NCBI GenBank assembly: GCA_023443985.1
Contig: JAEZSJ010000161.1
Location: 1-12,694 of the forward strand
Source of the DNA: Verrucomicrobiota bacterium
GTDB taxonomy: Bacteria; Verrucomicrobiota; Verrucomicrobiia; Opitutales; Opitutaceae
Reading direction: 5' to 3'
Length of the DNA: 12,694 nt
Shown one piece after another: positions 1-6,418 of this stretch. The notes beneath the pieces were generated by a model. The model saw nothing but the letters and a program-made list of their open reading frames with translations, was not told the origin of the DNA and did no database searches. The position numbers were made by a program, and so were the translations under genes. Position 1 is the stretch's first letter. Each line of letters opens with the position of its first letter.

Positions 1-1
1 G

Positions 2-265
2 GCCAACACCCTCGTCGACCAGCTCACCACGAAATGGGACCCCGCCCGCTACACCGACGACTACCGCTCGGCGCTCATGGAGCTGATCGACCAGAAGGTG
101 AAGAGCGGCGGCCGGCACCTGCCGACCGCCGGCCGCGCCGACCGCCGCGCCACGAACGTCATCGACCTCGCCTCCGTCCTGAAGCAGAGCCTGGCCGAGG
201 CCCGCGGCGCCGCGAAACCCGCGGCCGCACGACCGCGCTCCCGCCGCCACAAACGCGCCGCCTGA
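2..265 (+). CDS. ku: Ku protein, C-terminal part (gene cut by left window edge)
   Basis: This is the last 87 codons of a bacterial Ku gene, read in the frame that begins at base 2 and ends at TGA 263-265. Ku is a homodimeric ring that binds double-strand DNA ends and recruits LigD in NHEJ. The visible part starts with LVDQLTTKWDPARYTDDY, the typical helical stretch after the Ku core, followed by ALMELIDQKVKSGG. The short conserved C-terminal segment NVIDLASVLKQSLAEA comes next, which in other bacterial Ku proteins contacts LigD. The protein ends in a basic Arg/Lys/Ala tail, common in Ku proteins and thought to help DNA binding. The stop lies 13 bp before the LigD start on the same strand, so the two genes are very likely co-transcribed. 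The beta-barrel core is outside the window, so its intactness cannot be judged. Confidence 0.93.
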   Translation, partial: ANTLVDQLTTKWDPARYTDDYRSALMELIDQKVKSGGRHLPTAGRADRRATNVIDLASVLKQSLAEARGAAKPAAARPRSRRHKRAA

Positions 266-278
266 GCCGCCGCCCACC

Positions 279-1769
279 ATGCCCCGCCGCACCCGGACCG
301 AGGTGAAGTTCACCAACCAGGAGAAGGTCCTCTTCCCCGCCACCGGCTTCACGAAGGGCCAGGTCGTCGACTACTACCGCGCCGTGGCGCCCTTCCTCCT
401 GCCGCACCTGCGCAAGCGGCCGGTGAGCCTCGTGCGTTTCCCCGACGGCGTGGCGGGCGCGAAGTTCTATGCGAAAAACGCGCCGTCGTTCACCCCCGCC
501 TGGGTGCACACCCTCGCGGTGCAGCGCACCCGCGGGTCCGGTCGAATCAACTACATTGTGGTCGACGACGCCCCCACGCTGGCGTGGTGCGCCAACCTCG
601 CGGCGATCGAACTCCATCCCTTCCTCCACCGCGCGCCGCATCTCGACCGCCCCACCCACATCGTCTTCGACCTCGACCCCGGCGAGGGCGTGGACCTGCG
701 CGCCTGCGCCGAGGTCGCGTTCCACGTGAAGGCCATCGCCGACACGCTCGGGCTCACGCTCCTCCCGAAAGTCTCCGGCTCCAAGGGCCTCCAGCTCTAC
801 CTGCCGCTGAACACCGCGACCACCTACGCCGCCACCGGCGCCTTCGCGAAGGCCGTCGCCCAGCTCCTCGAACGCGAGCACCCCGGCCTCGTCGTGAGCC
901 GCATGACCCGGAGCGAGCGCCGCGGCCGTGTCCTGATCGATTGGAGCCAGAACCACGCGGCGAAGACCACCGTGGCCGTCTACTCCCTGCGCGGCAAACG
1001 CGACGCGCCCTTCGTCTCGATGCCGGTCGCCTGGACGGAGCTGAAACGCCTCCGGCGACCCGAGTCCCTCCTCTTCGCGCCGCAGGACGCGCTGCGCCGC
1101 CTCGCGCGCCGCGGCGATCTCTTCGCCCCGTTGCTCGGGCTGAAACAGCGGCTGCCGCGCGACTTCACCGCGGCCCGCGCGAAGCCCGCACCCGCCGCGC
1201 TCGCCGCCTACTCCGCCAAACGCGACTTCTCGCGCACCCGCGAGCCCGCCCCGGGCGCGCTGCCACCGGCCGCGGGCGGCGCGCCGCGTTTCGTCGTCCA
1301 GAAGCACGCCGCCTCGCAGCTCCACTACGACCTGCGCCTCGAGATGGACGGTACCCTGAAGTCCTGGGCCGTCCCGAAGGGCCTGCCCCGCGAGCTGCAC
1401 GTGAAACGCTCGGCCTTCGCCGTCGAGGACCACCCGCTCGGCTACCTCGCCTTCGAGGGCACGATTCCAAAGGGTCAATACGGCGGCGGCACCGTGCTGG
1501 TCTGGGACATCGGCACCTACGAGCTGCTCGCCGGCGACTACGCGGACGGCAACCTCAAGGTGCGCTTCGCCGGCCGCAAGCTCCGCGACGACTGGCACCT
1601 CTTCAAGATCCGCTCCGAGCGCGGCAAGGACGTGTGGCTCGTCGCCAAGTCCGGCGGGGCCGCCCCGCCGCTCCCGGCGAAGCAGGACAACACCTCCGTG
1701 CTCTCCGGCCGCACCCTCGCGGAGATCGCCGAGGCCGGCGACGCGGTCTGGAACTCCCGCCGCGAGTGA
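279..1769 (+). CDS. ligD: LigD polymerase-phosphoesterase protein without ligase domain
   Basis: A 496-residue NHEJ end-processing protein. Residues about 8-296 form the LigD polymerase domain of the archaeo-eukaryotic primase family, which fills gaps at broken ends, often with ribonucleotides. Metal-binding FDLDPGEG gives D131 and D133, SGSKGLQLYLPL (166-177) is motif II, and VLIDWSQN gives D221. After a Pro/Ala-rich linker, residues about 336-460 form the 3'-phosphoesterase domain. Its expected catalytic set is present: H343, H349, D351 and R353 (from HAASQLHYDLR), R377, H385 and Y389, then FEGTIPKGQYGGGTV. Domain order matches the first two-thirds of mycobacterial LigD, but the protein ends where a ligase domain would start. 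The ligase is a separate convergent gene. Motif II has Q172 where characterised LigD polymerases have His. The ATG follows the Ku stop by 13 bp in a CCCACC-ATG context without a clear Shine-Dalgarno site. Confidence 0.95.
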   Translation: MPRRTRTEVKFTNQEKVLFPATGFTKGQVVDYYRAVAPFLLPHLRKRPVSLVRFPDGVAGAKFYAKNAPSFTPAWVHTLAVQRTRGSGRINYIVVDDAPTLAWCANLAAIELHPFLHRAPHLDRPTHIVFDLDPGEGVDLRACAEVAFHVKAIADTLGLTLLPKVSGSKGLQLYLPLNTATTYAATGAFAKAVAQLLEREHPGLVVSRMTRSERRGRVLIDWSQNHAAKTTVAVYSLRGKRDAPFVSMPVAWTELKRLRRPESLLFAPQDALRRLARRGDLFAPLLGLKQRLPRDFTAARAKPAPAALAAYSAKRDFSRTREPAPGALPPAAGGAPRFVVQKHAASQLHYDLRLEMDGTLKSWAVPKGLPRELHVKRSAFAVEDHPLGYLAFEGTIPKGQYGGGTVLVWDIGTYELLAGDYADGNLKVRFAGRKLRDDWHLFKIRSERGKDVWLVAKSGGAAPPLPAKQDNTSVLSGRTLAEIAEAGDAVWNSRRE

Positions 1770-1789
1770 CACGCCCCGCGCGGGGCGTG
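1770..1789. terminator. Perfect 20-bp palindrome between convergent NHEJ genes, likely bidirectional terminator
   Basis: CACGCCCCGC is followed directly by its exact reverse complement. The palindrome begins one base after the stop of the LigD polymerase-phosphoesterase gene and ends 7 bp before the stop of the opposing ligase gene. A GC-rich stem at this place would stop or pause transcription from both sides. No U-tract follows on either strand, so it is not a classical intrinsic terminator. It could instead be a protein-binding palindrome. Confidence 0.5.
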
Positions 1790-1796
1790 GCGGCGG

Positions 1797-2789
1797 TCAG
1801 ACCGGCGCCACCTCGCGCACCACCTCGTGCGGCGCCTTGTCCTCGCGCAGGCCGAGGAACACCGGTTGGCGCAGCAGGCCGTCGTCGGTCCACTCGGCAA
1901 ACCGGATCTGCGCGACCAGCTCGGGCTTCACCCAGGTGATCGCCGCCGCCGGCCCCCGCGACCAGCGGTGCCGCAGGTTGTCCTCCGCGAACCCGGCGAA
2001 CGGGCACCGCGTGCGGCGCCGCCGCACGAGCTCGCGGTGCAGCGCCGCCAGCAGGCGGGCGTCGAATCCCGTACCCACTTTTCCGGCATAACGCAGCTCC
2101 CGGCCCACGTGGTAGCCCACCAGCAGCGCGCCGAAGAATTGCCGGCTCCGCCGCGGGGCCGAGAAGCCGCCGATCACGAACTCCTGTTCGCCGAGCACCT
2201 TGCACTTCAGCCACGCCCCGCTGCGGCGTCCCGGCTCGTACACCGAGCCGGGACGTTTCGCGATGATGCCCTCGAGGCGCCGCCGCCGCGCGGCCTCCAG
2301 GAGCTCCGCCGGCGACTCGTCGAAGACGGGCGAGAGGTGGAGCGGCCGGGGCGCGCCGCGCAACAGCGCCGCAAGCTCCCGCTGCCGGCGCTCCAACGGC
2401 TCGGCCAGGAGCGAGCGGTCGCCGAGTTGCAGGAGATCGAACAGGTAGAACACGATCCGCGGCCGCGCCCCCGTCCCCCGGGCCTGCAGGAACTGGAAAC
2501 GCGACCGCCCTTCCTCGTCCACCGCGACGATCTCGCCGTCGAGCACCGCGGCGGCACAGCCGAGCGTCCGGAGCGCCGCCACGACCTCCGGGAACTCCGC
2601 CGCAAGCGACTTGTGGTTGCGTGACCAGAGCTCCACCACCCCGCCATGGAGCACGGCGATCGCGCGAAACCCGTCGTACTTCACCTCGCAACGCCAGTCG
2701 CCCGCGGGCGGGCGCGCGACCGCGAGCGCCTTCATCGGGGCGACAAAGGCGGCCGCTCGGTTGCCGGTCGGCTTCACGCGGGTGGCCAT
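1797..2789 (-). CDS. ATP-dependent DNA ligase, LigD ligase-domain type, stand-alone
   Basis: A 330-residue ATP-dependent DNA ligase matching the ligase domain of LigD, which seals the break after end processing. Numbered from the ATG at 2789, motif I is EVKYDGFR with adenylated lysine K37. Motif Ia is WSRNHKS (55-61), motif III FYLFDLL (114-120), motif IV EGIIAKRP (173-180) and motif V WLKCKV (193-198). An OB-fold follows, ending in EWTDDGLLRQPVFLGLREDK, the usual LigD-ligase motif VI region with R315. It has no polymerase or phosphoesterase domain; these are in the convergent gene, whose stop lies 27 bp away. The start is uncertain. The ATG at 2789 sits just before the conserved core but has no clear ribosome site. 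An in-frame GTG at 2900 follows a GGGAGG and would add 37 residues that I do not recognise. I prefer 2789 because the core starts there and because a repeated element lies 65 bp upstream. Confidence 0.92.
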   Translation of the reverse strand: MATRVKPTGNRAAAFVAPMKALAVARPPAGDWRCEVKYDGFRAIAVLHGGVVELWSRNHKSLAAEFPEVVAALRTLGCAAAVLDGEIVAVDEEGRSRFQFLQARGTGARPRIVFYLFDLLQLGDRSLLAEPLERRQRELAALLRGAPRPLHLSPVFDESPAELLEAARRRRLEGIIAKRPGSVYEPGRRSGAWLKCKVLGEQEFVIGGFSAPRRSRQFFGALLVGYHVGRELRYAGKVGTGFDARLLAALHRELVRRRRTRCPFAGFAEDNLRHRWSRGPAAAITWVKPELVAQIRFAEWTDDGLLRQPVFLGLREDKAPHEVVREVAPV

Positions 2790-3028
2790 CGCGCGGCGCA
2801 GTCGCACGAAACACGCCAGCAGCGGCTGGCGGGCGCCCGCGAGCGCGCCGGTGGCAAACTGCAACGCTCCCGCGGAGCCGGCGCCGCAAACTGCGACCAC
2901 CCTGCCTCCCGGCCCGGGGCGGCACGCGCCGTAAGGCCCCGGAGGGCCAGCCGCTTGGCATTTCCGCCCCGCGTTGGCGCGGTTTCCGCGGCGGCCCCGC
3001 GGTACCGTCTCAACCCCTTGCCACCACC
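2790..3028. promoter_or_regulatory. Divergent intergenic region with two GCAAACTGC elements
   Basis: This 239-bp spacer separates the leftward ligase gene from the rightward membrane-protein gene. The 9-base word GCAAACTGC occurs at 2854-2862 and 2886-2894, 32 bp apart; the same word recurs upstream of the iron permease gene. I see no convincing -35/-10 pair. CTCAACCC at 3009-3016 lies 12 bp before the rightward ATG and recurs in the leader of the DUF892 gene. If the ligase starts at the alternative GTG 2900, both GCAAACTGC copies would be coding. The rest holds nothing I can name. Confidence 0.4.
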
Positions 3029-4003
3029 ATGTCCACCATCACCACCGAAACTCCCTATGCCTCCACCACCGTCACGGCCGACCGCACCACGCCGCCCCTC
3101 TGCTGGGGCGCCGTGATCGCCGGCGCCGTCGCCGCCCTCAGTGCGCACCTGCTCATCACCACCTTCGGGGTGGGACTCGGTGTCCAGATGATCGATGCGG
3201 TGTCCGACCCCGATCCCGCGAGACGCTTCAGCGTCGGGGTCGGGGTTGTCTGGTCGGTCAGCGCACTGCTTTCACTCTGGCTCGGCGGCTGGGTGGCCGG
3301 CCGGCTCACCCCGGAGCCCAGCCGCGACCTCGGCCGGCTGCACGGCGTCCTGGTGTGGAGCGTGGCGACGGTCGTGATGGCGTTCGCCGTCACCACCAGT
3401 TCCGGCCTGCTGCTCGGCGGAGTCGCCAAACTCACCGGCAAGGGACTGCGCGCCGTCGGGCAGCAGGCCGCCCCGGCCCTCGGTTCCGCCGGGGCCGATT
3501 TCGTGAAGCGGGCGGTCGAGCAGAACCCCGATCTCCTCGGCAGCTTCGTGCGCGAGGCCGTGCCCGAGGCGCGCGACCTGCCGGCCGGCGCCGATGCGCC
3601 GCGCTCGGCCAATCCGGCCGCGGAGCGCGAGCTCTCGTGGGCCCTCGTGCGTTTCTTCTCGCGCGACAAGGACGACCGTCCCGCCGAGGCCCGCGCCGCC
3701 CTCGTGCGCTCCGTCGCCTCGGCCACCGGTGTCGACGAGGCGCAGGCGGCCCAGCGCGTGGACTCGTGGATCGCCGCCTACGACCAGATCCAGGCCGACC
3801 TTGCGGACATGGCCCGCCGCGCCGAGCAGGAGGCGCGGGAGGCCGCGGAGGCCGCGTCCGGTTATGTGACCCACGCCGCGGTCTGGACCGTGGTGGCCTT
3901 CCTTGTCGGCGCGATCGCCGCCGCCTGGGGCGGCACCGGCGGGGCCCGCGCACGCCGCGAGTACGATGCCGCCGTCGCGCCACCGCCAGCCCACACCCCG
4001 TAG
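3029..4003 (+). CDS. Predicted four-helix inner-membrane protein of unknown function
   Basis: A 324-residue membrane protein. I see hydrophobic segments at about 28-52, 70-92, 105-130 and 280-300. The first three form an N-terminal block (WGAVIAGAVAALSAHLL, then SVSALLSLWLGGWVAGRL, then HGVLVWSVATVVMAFAV). A long polar and partly coiled region (about 135-278) with many Ala, Glu and Arg follows, then one C-terminal helix. The WGAVIAGA block, the GGWVAGRL helix and HGVLVW resemble a family of bacterial membrane proteins often annotated as hypothetical or PhnA-like; I do not know their function. The region RAALVRSVASATGVDEAQAAQRVDSWIAAYDQ looks like a helical domain that could bind a partner. 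The start is the ATG after CCACCACC; the frame is open further upstream, but the protein-like hydrophobic pattern begins here. The leader has no Shine-Dalgarno site. It converges with the iron permease gene. The gene is secure, the role is not. Confidence 0.82.
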   Translation: MSTITTETPYASTTVTADRTTPPLCWGAVIAGAVAALSAHLLITTFGVGLGVQMIDAVSDPDPARRFSVGVGVVWSVSALLSLWLGGWVAGRLTPEPSRDLGRLHGVLVWSVATVVMAFAVTTSSGLLLGGVAKLTGKGLRAVGQQAAPALGSAGADFVKRAVEQNPDLLGSFVREAVPEARDLPAGADAPRSANPAAERELSWALVRFFSRDKDDRPAEARAALVRSVASATGVDEAQAAQRVDSWIAAYDQIQADLADMARRAEQEAREAAEAASGYVTHAAVWTVVAFLVGAIAAAWGGTGGARARREYDAAVAPPPAHTP

Positions 4004-4099
4004 GTCCGGTCTCCGCCCGGCCCGCAGCTCCCCCGCGGGTGATCGAGCCGGCCGGCGGGGCGCCGTTGCGGACCCGATGACTGGATACGGCGCCCCCCC

Positions 4100-4513
4100 T
4101 TAGGCTTGCCCGCGCTCGCCGGCGGCCATGGCCCCGCGCCGCTTGCACAGCTCGGAGCTGTAGCGCTCGTGCAGGCTGCGGAACTCGCCGCAATAGCGCT
4201 CGATCTCGGCGTCCGTGAGATTCTCCAGGTCGATCAGTTCGTTGCGCGCCCCCTTCGCCACGCGCAGCAGCTCGTCGAGCTTGAGGTGCATCGCCCGGGC
4301 GTCGCGGTTCTGCGTGTTCTGCACCAGGAAGAGCATGAGAAACGTGAGGATCGTGGTCCCGGTGTTCACGATCAGCTGCCACACCTCCGAGAAGCCCAGC
4401 GCCGGGCCCGTGAGCGCCCAGGCGAGGATGCAGAGCAGGGCCACCCCGAACGCGACCGGATGCCCGAGGGCGGAGGACGTGAGCCGCGCCAGCCGGCCGA
4501 AAAGCTCGATCAT
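4100..4513 (-). CDS. Low-affinity iron permease family protein
   Basis: A 137-residue small membrane protein matching the bacterial low-affinity iron permease family (Pfam Iron_permease). The family signature is clear: GHPVAFGVALLCILAWALTG (17-36) is the first membrane helix. FSEVWQLIVNTGTTILTFLM (41-60), running on through LFLVQNTQNRD, gives the second helix. HLKLDELLRVAKGARNELID then follows as a cytosolic amphipathic part. The length is normal for the bacterial members. The family is named after fungal Fet4; iron transport by the short bacterial proteins is not well proven, and many sit beside general stress genes as here. The start is the ATG at 4513 (MIELFGRL). It is divergent from the DUF892 gene across a 354-bp spacer and convergent with the membrane-protein gene. 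A GCAAACTGC element lies 66 bp upstream of the ATG. Confidence 0.9.
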   Translation of the reverse strand: MIELFGRLARLTSSALGHPVAFGVALLCILAWALTGPALGFSEVWQLIVNTGTTILTFLMLFLVQNTQNRDARAMHLKLDELLRVAKGARNELIDLENLTDAEIERYCGEFRSLHERYSSELCKRRGAMAAGERGQA

Positions 4514-4577
4514 GGGCGGGCACCTGCAACCGGCATGCCAGCCCGCCGCGTGCTCTCCCGGAACTGCGTCCCCGGGG

Positions 4578-4594
4578 TGCAAACTGCACGCCGC
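4578..4594 (-). promoter_or_regulatory. Weak sigma-54-like promoter candidate for the iron permease gene
   Basis: Read leftward, GCGGCGTGCAGTTTGCA keeps the invariant GG and GC at sigma-54 spacing and a full TTGCA at the -12 side. The -24 side is poor (GCGGCG for YTGGCA). If used, the transcript would start about 54 bases before the permease ATG. It overlaps the GCAAACTGC element, so that word may be a promoter part or an operator. Confidence 0.25.
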
Positions 4595-4709
4595 GCCACC
4601 CGCGCACTGCACCGCGCATCCCCGCCGCTCGCGCGCCGCTGTCGCCAACCCGCGACGCCGCCGGCGGCGGCTGCAGGCGGGGCGCCGCCCGCCGCGACGG
4701 GGCCCCGCG

Positions 4710-4726
4710 TTGGCATCGGCTTTGCA
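4710..4726 (+). promoter_or_regulatory. Sigma-54-type (-24/-12) promoter candidate for the DUF892 gene
   Basis: The 17 bases TTGGCATCGGCTTTGCA match the consensus YTGGCACG-N4-TTGCW at every position except two (T and C in place of C and G after TTGGCA). The GG and GC pairs are correctly spaced. Transcription would start near 4738, giving a leader of about 130 bases before the DUF892 ATG. A sigma-54-dependent activator is encoded at the right end of the window, so the cell very probably uses sigma-54. No experimental support is available. Confidence 0.5.
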
Positions 4727-4867
4727 GACGGGGCAGCGGCTCCCGTTCCGTCGCGGCCGCGTCAGGCGGGCAACGGGACGCGGGGCGCAACCCTCGTTCT
4801 CCGTGTCGGAGCTCCGTCCACCCGGGCGGGCCGGCCGAGACAACCTCAACCCGAACACAAAAACACC

Positions 4868-5377
4868 ATGCCCAGCATCGAATCGCTCCATGATCTCTTC
4901 GTCGAGGAACTGAAGGACCTGTACAGCGCCGAGACCCAGCTCACCCACGCCCTCCCCAAGCTCGCGAAGGCGGCCTCGCACGAGGAGCTCGCCACCGCGT
5001 TCCGCGACCACCTCAAGGAAACCGAGGGCCACAAGGCCCGCCTCGAGCGGATCGCGGAGATGCACGACTTCTCGCCGAAGGGGAAGAAGTGCCTCGCGAT
5101 GGAGGGCCTCGTCGCCGAAGGCGCCGAGACCATCGGCGAGAAGGCGCCGCCGAGCGTGAAGGACGCCGCGCTCATCTGCGCCGCCCAGAAGGTCGAGCAC
5201 TACGAGATCGCCGGCTACGGCACCGTGAGGACCTTCGCGGAGCTGCTCGGCTACGAGGACGCCGCCAAGCTCCTCGCCGCCACGCTCGAGGAGGAGGGCG
5301 CGGCCGACAAGAAGCTCAACGCGCTGGCCGAGAGCATCAACGTCGAGGCCGAGCAGACCGCCAGCGCCCGCGACTGA
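4868..5377 (+). CDS. DUF892 ferritin-like stress protein (YciF family)
   Basis: A 169-residue protein of the DUF892 family, whose best-known members are E. coli YciE and YciF. They fold as a ferritin-like four-helix bundle and are linked to osmotic and general stress; their exact activity is not settled. The family opening SIESLHDLFVEELKDLYSAE is present. Carboxylate and histidine residues that could form a di-iron site are seen at E13/E14, ETEGH (51-55), EHYEIAGYGT (110-119) and EEEGAADKKL (141-150). The length is normal and there is no signal peptide, so it is cytosolic. The ATG follows an A-rich leader ending ACACC with no Shine-Dalgarno site. Upstream is a sigma-54-type promoter candidate. 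Downstream, a strong hairpin begins 8 bp after the stop, before the SDR gene. Confidence 0.95.
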   Translation: MPSIESLHDLFVEELKDLYSAETQLTHALPKLAKAASHEELATAFRDHLKETEGHKARLERIAEMHDFSPKGKKCLAMEGLVAEGAETIGEKAPPSVKDAALICAAQKVEHYEIAGYGTVRTFAELLGYEDAAKLLAATLEEEGAADKKLNALAESINVEAEQTASARD

Positions 5378-5385
5378 GCCTCCCC

Positions 5386-5420
5386 GGCGCGGACCTCCTC
5401 CGGTCCGCGCCTTCCCCTTT
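5386..5420 (+). terminator. Terminator-like hairpin after the DUF892 gene
   Basis: GGCGCGGACC (5386-5395) and GGTCCGCGCC (5402-5411) form a perfect 10-bp stem around the 6-base loop TCCTCC. It is followed by TTCCCCTTT, a weak pyrimidine tail rather than a clean U-tract. The hairpin starts 8 bp after the DUF892 stop and ends 19 bp before the SDR start, so it may be a terminator or a partial terminator that tunes read-through. Confidence 0.65.
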
Positions 5421-5430
5421 CGTCTCCACC

Positions 5431-6228
5431 ATGTTGCTACCAAACCAGTCGCTGGAGGGCCGGGTCGCGCTCGTCACCGGTGCCGGCTCCGGCATCGGCA
5501 AAGCCACCGCCAAGCTCCTCGCCTGCGCCGGCGCCGCGGTCGCGCTCGTCGGCCACACGCGCGAGGAGCTCGAGACGACCCACGCCGAGATCTCCGCGCT
5601 CGGCGGGCGGAGCCTGGTCGGCGTGGCCGATGTCACGGACCCGGCGGCGCTCGCCGCTGTCGTCGCCCAGACCCGGACGGCGTGGGACCGCCTCGACATC
5701 GTCGTCGCCAATGCGGGCGTGAACGGCCTCTGGGCACCGCTGGAGGAGATCACGCCCGAGGAGTGGGACCACACGCTCCGCGTGAATCTCCGGGGCACGT
5801 ATCTCACGGTGCGCACGGCGTTGCCCGCCCTCAAACGTGCCGGCGGCGCGATCGTGGTCGTCGCCTCCGTCAACGGCACCCGCATGTTCAGCAACACCGG
5901 GGCGACGGCGTACGCCACCTCCAAGGCCGGCCAGGTTGCCTTTGCGCGCATGATGGCCCTCGAGCTCGCGCCCAGCCGGATTCGCGTGAACACCGTCTGC
6001 CCCGGCTCGATCCACACGCGTATCGACGACAACACCACCAAGCGCGACTTGGCGCAGGTGCGGGTCCCGGTGGAGTTCCCCGCCGGCGTGGTGCCGCTCA
6101 CCGAGGGCGAGCCGGGCAGCGCCGGCCAGGTGGCGGAGCTGATCTGGTTCCTTGTCAGCGACGCCGCCAGCCACATCACCGGCACCGAGGTGTACATCGA
6201 CGGCGCGCAGTCCCTCCTGCAGGGCTGA
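5431..6228 (+). CDS. Short-chain dehydrogenase/reductase (SDR), NAD(P)-dependent
   Basis: A 265-residue classical SDR oxidoreductase. The cofactor motif TGAGSGIG is at 16-23 and NAG at 94-96. The catalytic tetrad is N119 (RVNLRG), S146 (VASVNG), Y161 and K165 (YATSK). PG at 191-192 with the following loop and the C-terminal GTEVYIDGAQSL complete the fold. HTREE after the second strand, with no acidic residue at the strand end, is more like an NADP-preferring type, but this is a guess. The substrate cannot be read from sequence. Similar genes occur in stress-gene clusters, which fits the neighbours. The ATG follows CTCCACC without a Shine-Dalgarno site, and only 19 bp separate it from the upstream hairpin. 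Its promoter must therefore lie before or within that hairpin, or it depends on read-through from the DUF892 gene. Confidence 0.94.
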   Translation: MLLPNQSLEGRVALVTGAGSGIGKATAKLLACAGAAVALVGHTREELETTHAEISALGGRSLVGVADVTDPAALAAVVAQTRTAWDRLDIVVANAGVNGLWAPLEEITPEEWDHTLRVNLRGTYLTVRTALPALKRAGGAIVVVASVNGTRMFSNTGATAYATSKAGQVAFARMMALELAPSRIRVNTVCPGSIHTRIDDNTTKRDLAQVRVPVEFPAGVVPLTEGEPGSAGQVAELIWFLVSDAASHITGTEVYIDGAQSLLQG

Positions 6229-6418
6229 GCCCAGCGCGACGCCGGGCGACAGATACGGGATTCGGCCCGATGGCGCGGCCCCCACCGCGGGGCTACCTTC
6301 TCGAACGACAGAATGGTAGTCTCCCCCCAACCCGGGCCGCCGGCCATCGACGATGGCGGCGTTCCCTCTCCTTGCCGCCGACCGTGGCGCGGCCCCTGAC
6401 CCAGACCCGGAGGGCCCC

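Larger units (their letters stand above)
4514..4867. promoter_or_regulatory. 354-bp divergent control region between iron permease and DUF892 genes
   Basis: No gene is seen in this spacer. From left to right it holds AACTGC at 4562-4567 and GCAAACTGC at 4579-4587, a perfect 12-bp palindrome GCCGCCGGCGGC at 4657-4668, and a sigma-54-type promoter candidate reading rightward at 4710-4726. A 7-bp inverted repeat TCCCGTT/AACGGGA (4741-4747 and 4772-4778) encloses the 10-bp palindrome CGCGGCCGCG (4752-4761), which could fold in the mRNA leader. CTCAACCCGAAC at 4845-4856 follows, then an A-rich run directly before the DUF892 ATG. The palindromes are GC-only and may be chance in this composition. 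Confidence 0.5.

Noticed and set aside
2790..2900. Ligase start at GTG 2900 with GGGAGG upstream
   Set aside because: It would add 37 residues unlike any ligase part I know and place the repeated GCAAACTGC words inside the gene. I kept the ATG at 2789 but note that this is unsettled.
2955..2971. TTGGCAT before the membrane-protein gene as a sigma-54 promoter
   Set aside because: The -24 half matches, but the place of TTGC holds CCCC, so the invariant -12 GC is missing.
4004..4099. Palindrome GCCGGCCGGC at 4047-4056 and a distant GGTCCG/CGGACC pair between convergent genes
   Set aside because: Such short GC-only repeats are expected by chance at this composition, and no U-tract is present. 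I could not call a terminator here.
6353..6418. Upstream in-frame ATG for the histidine kinase
   Set aside because: It adds 22 residues without features and lies in a small hairpin (GCCATC-gac-GATGGC). The ATG at 6419 has a well-placed GGAGG.
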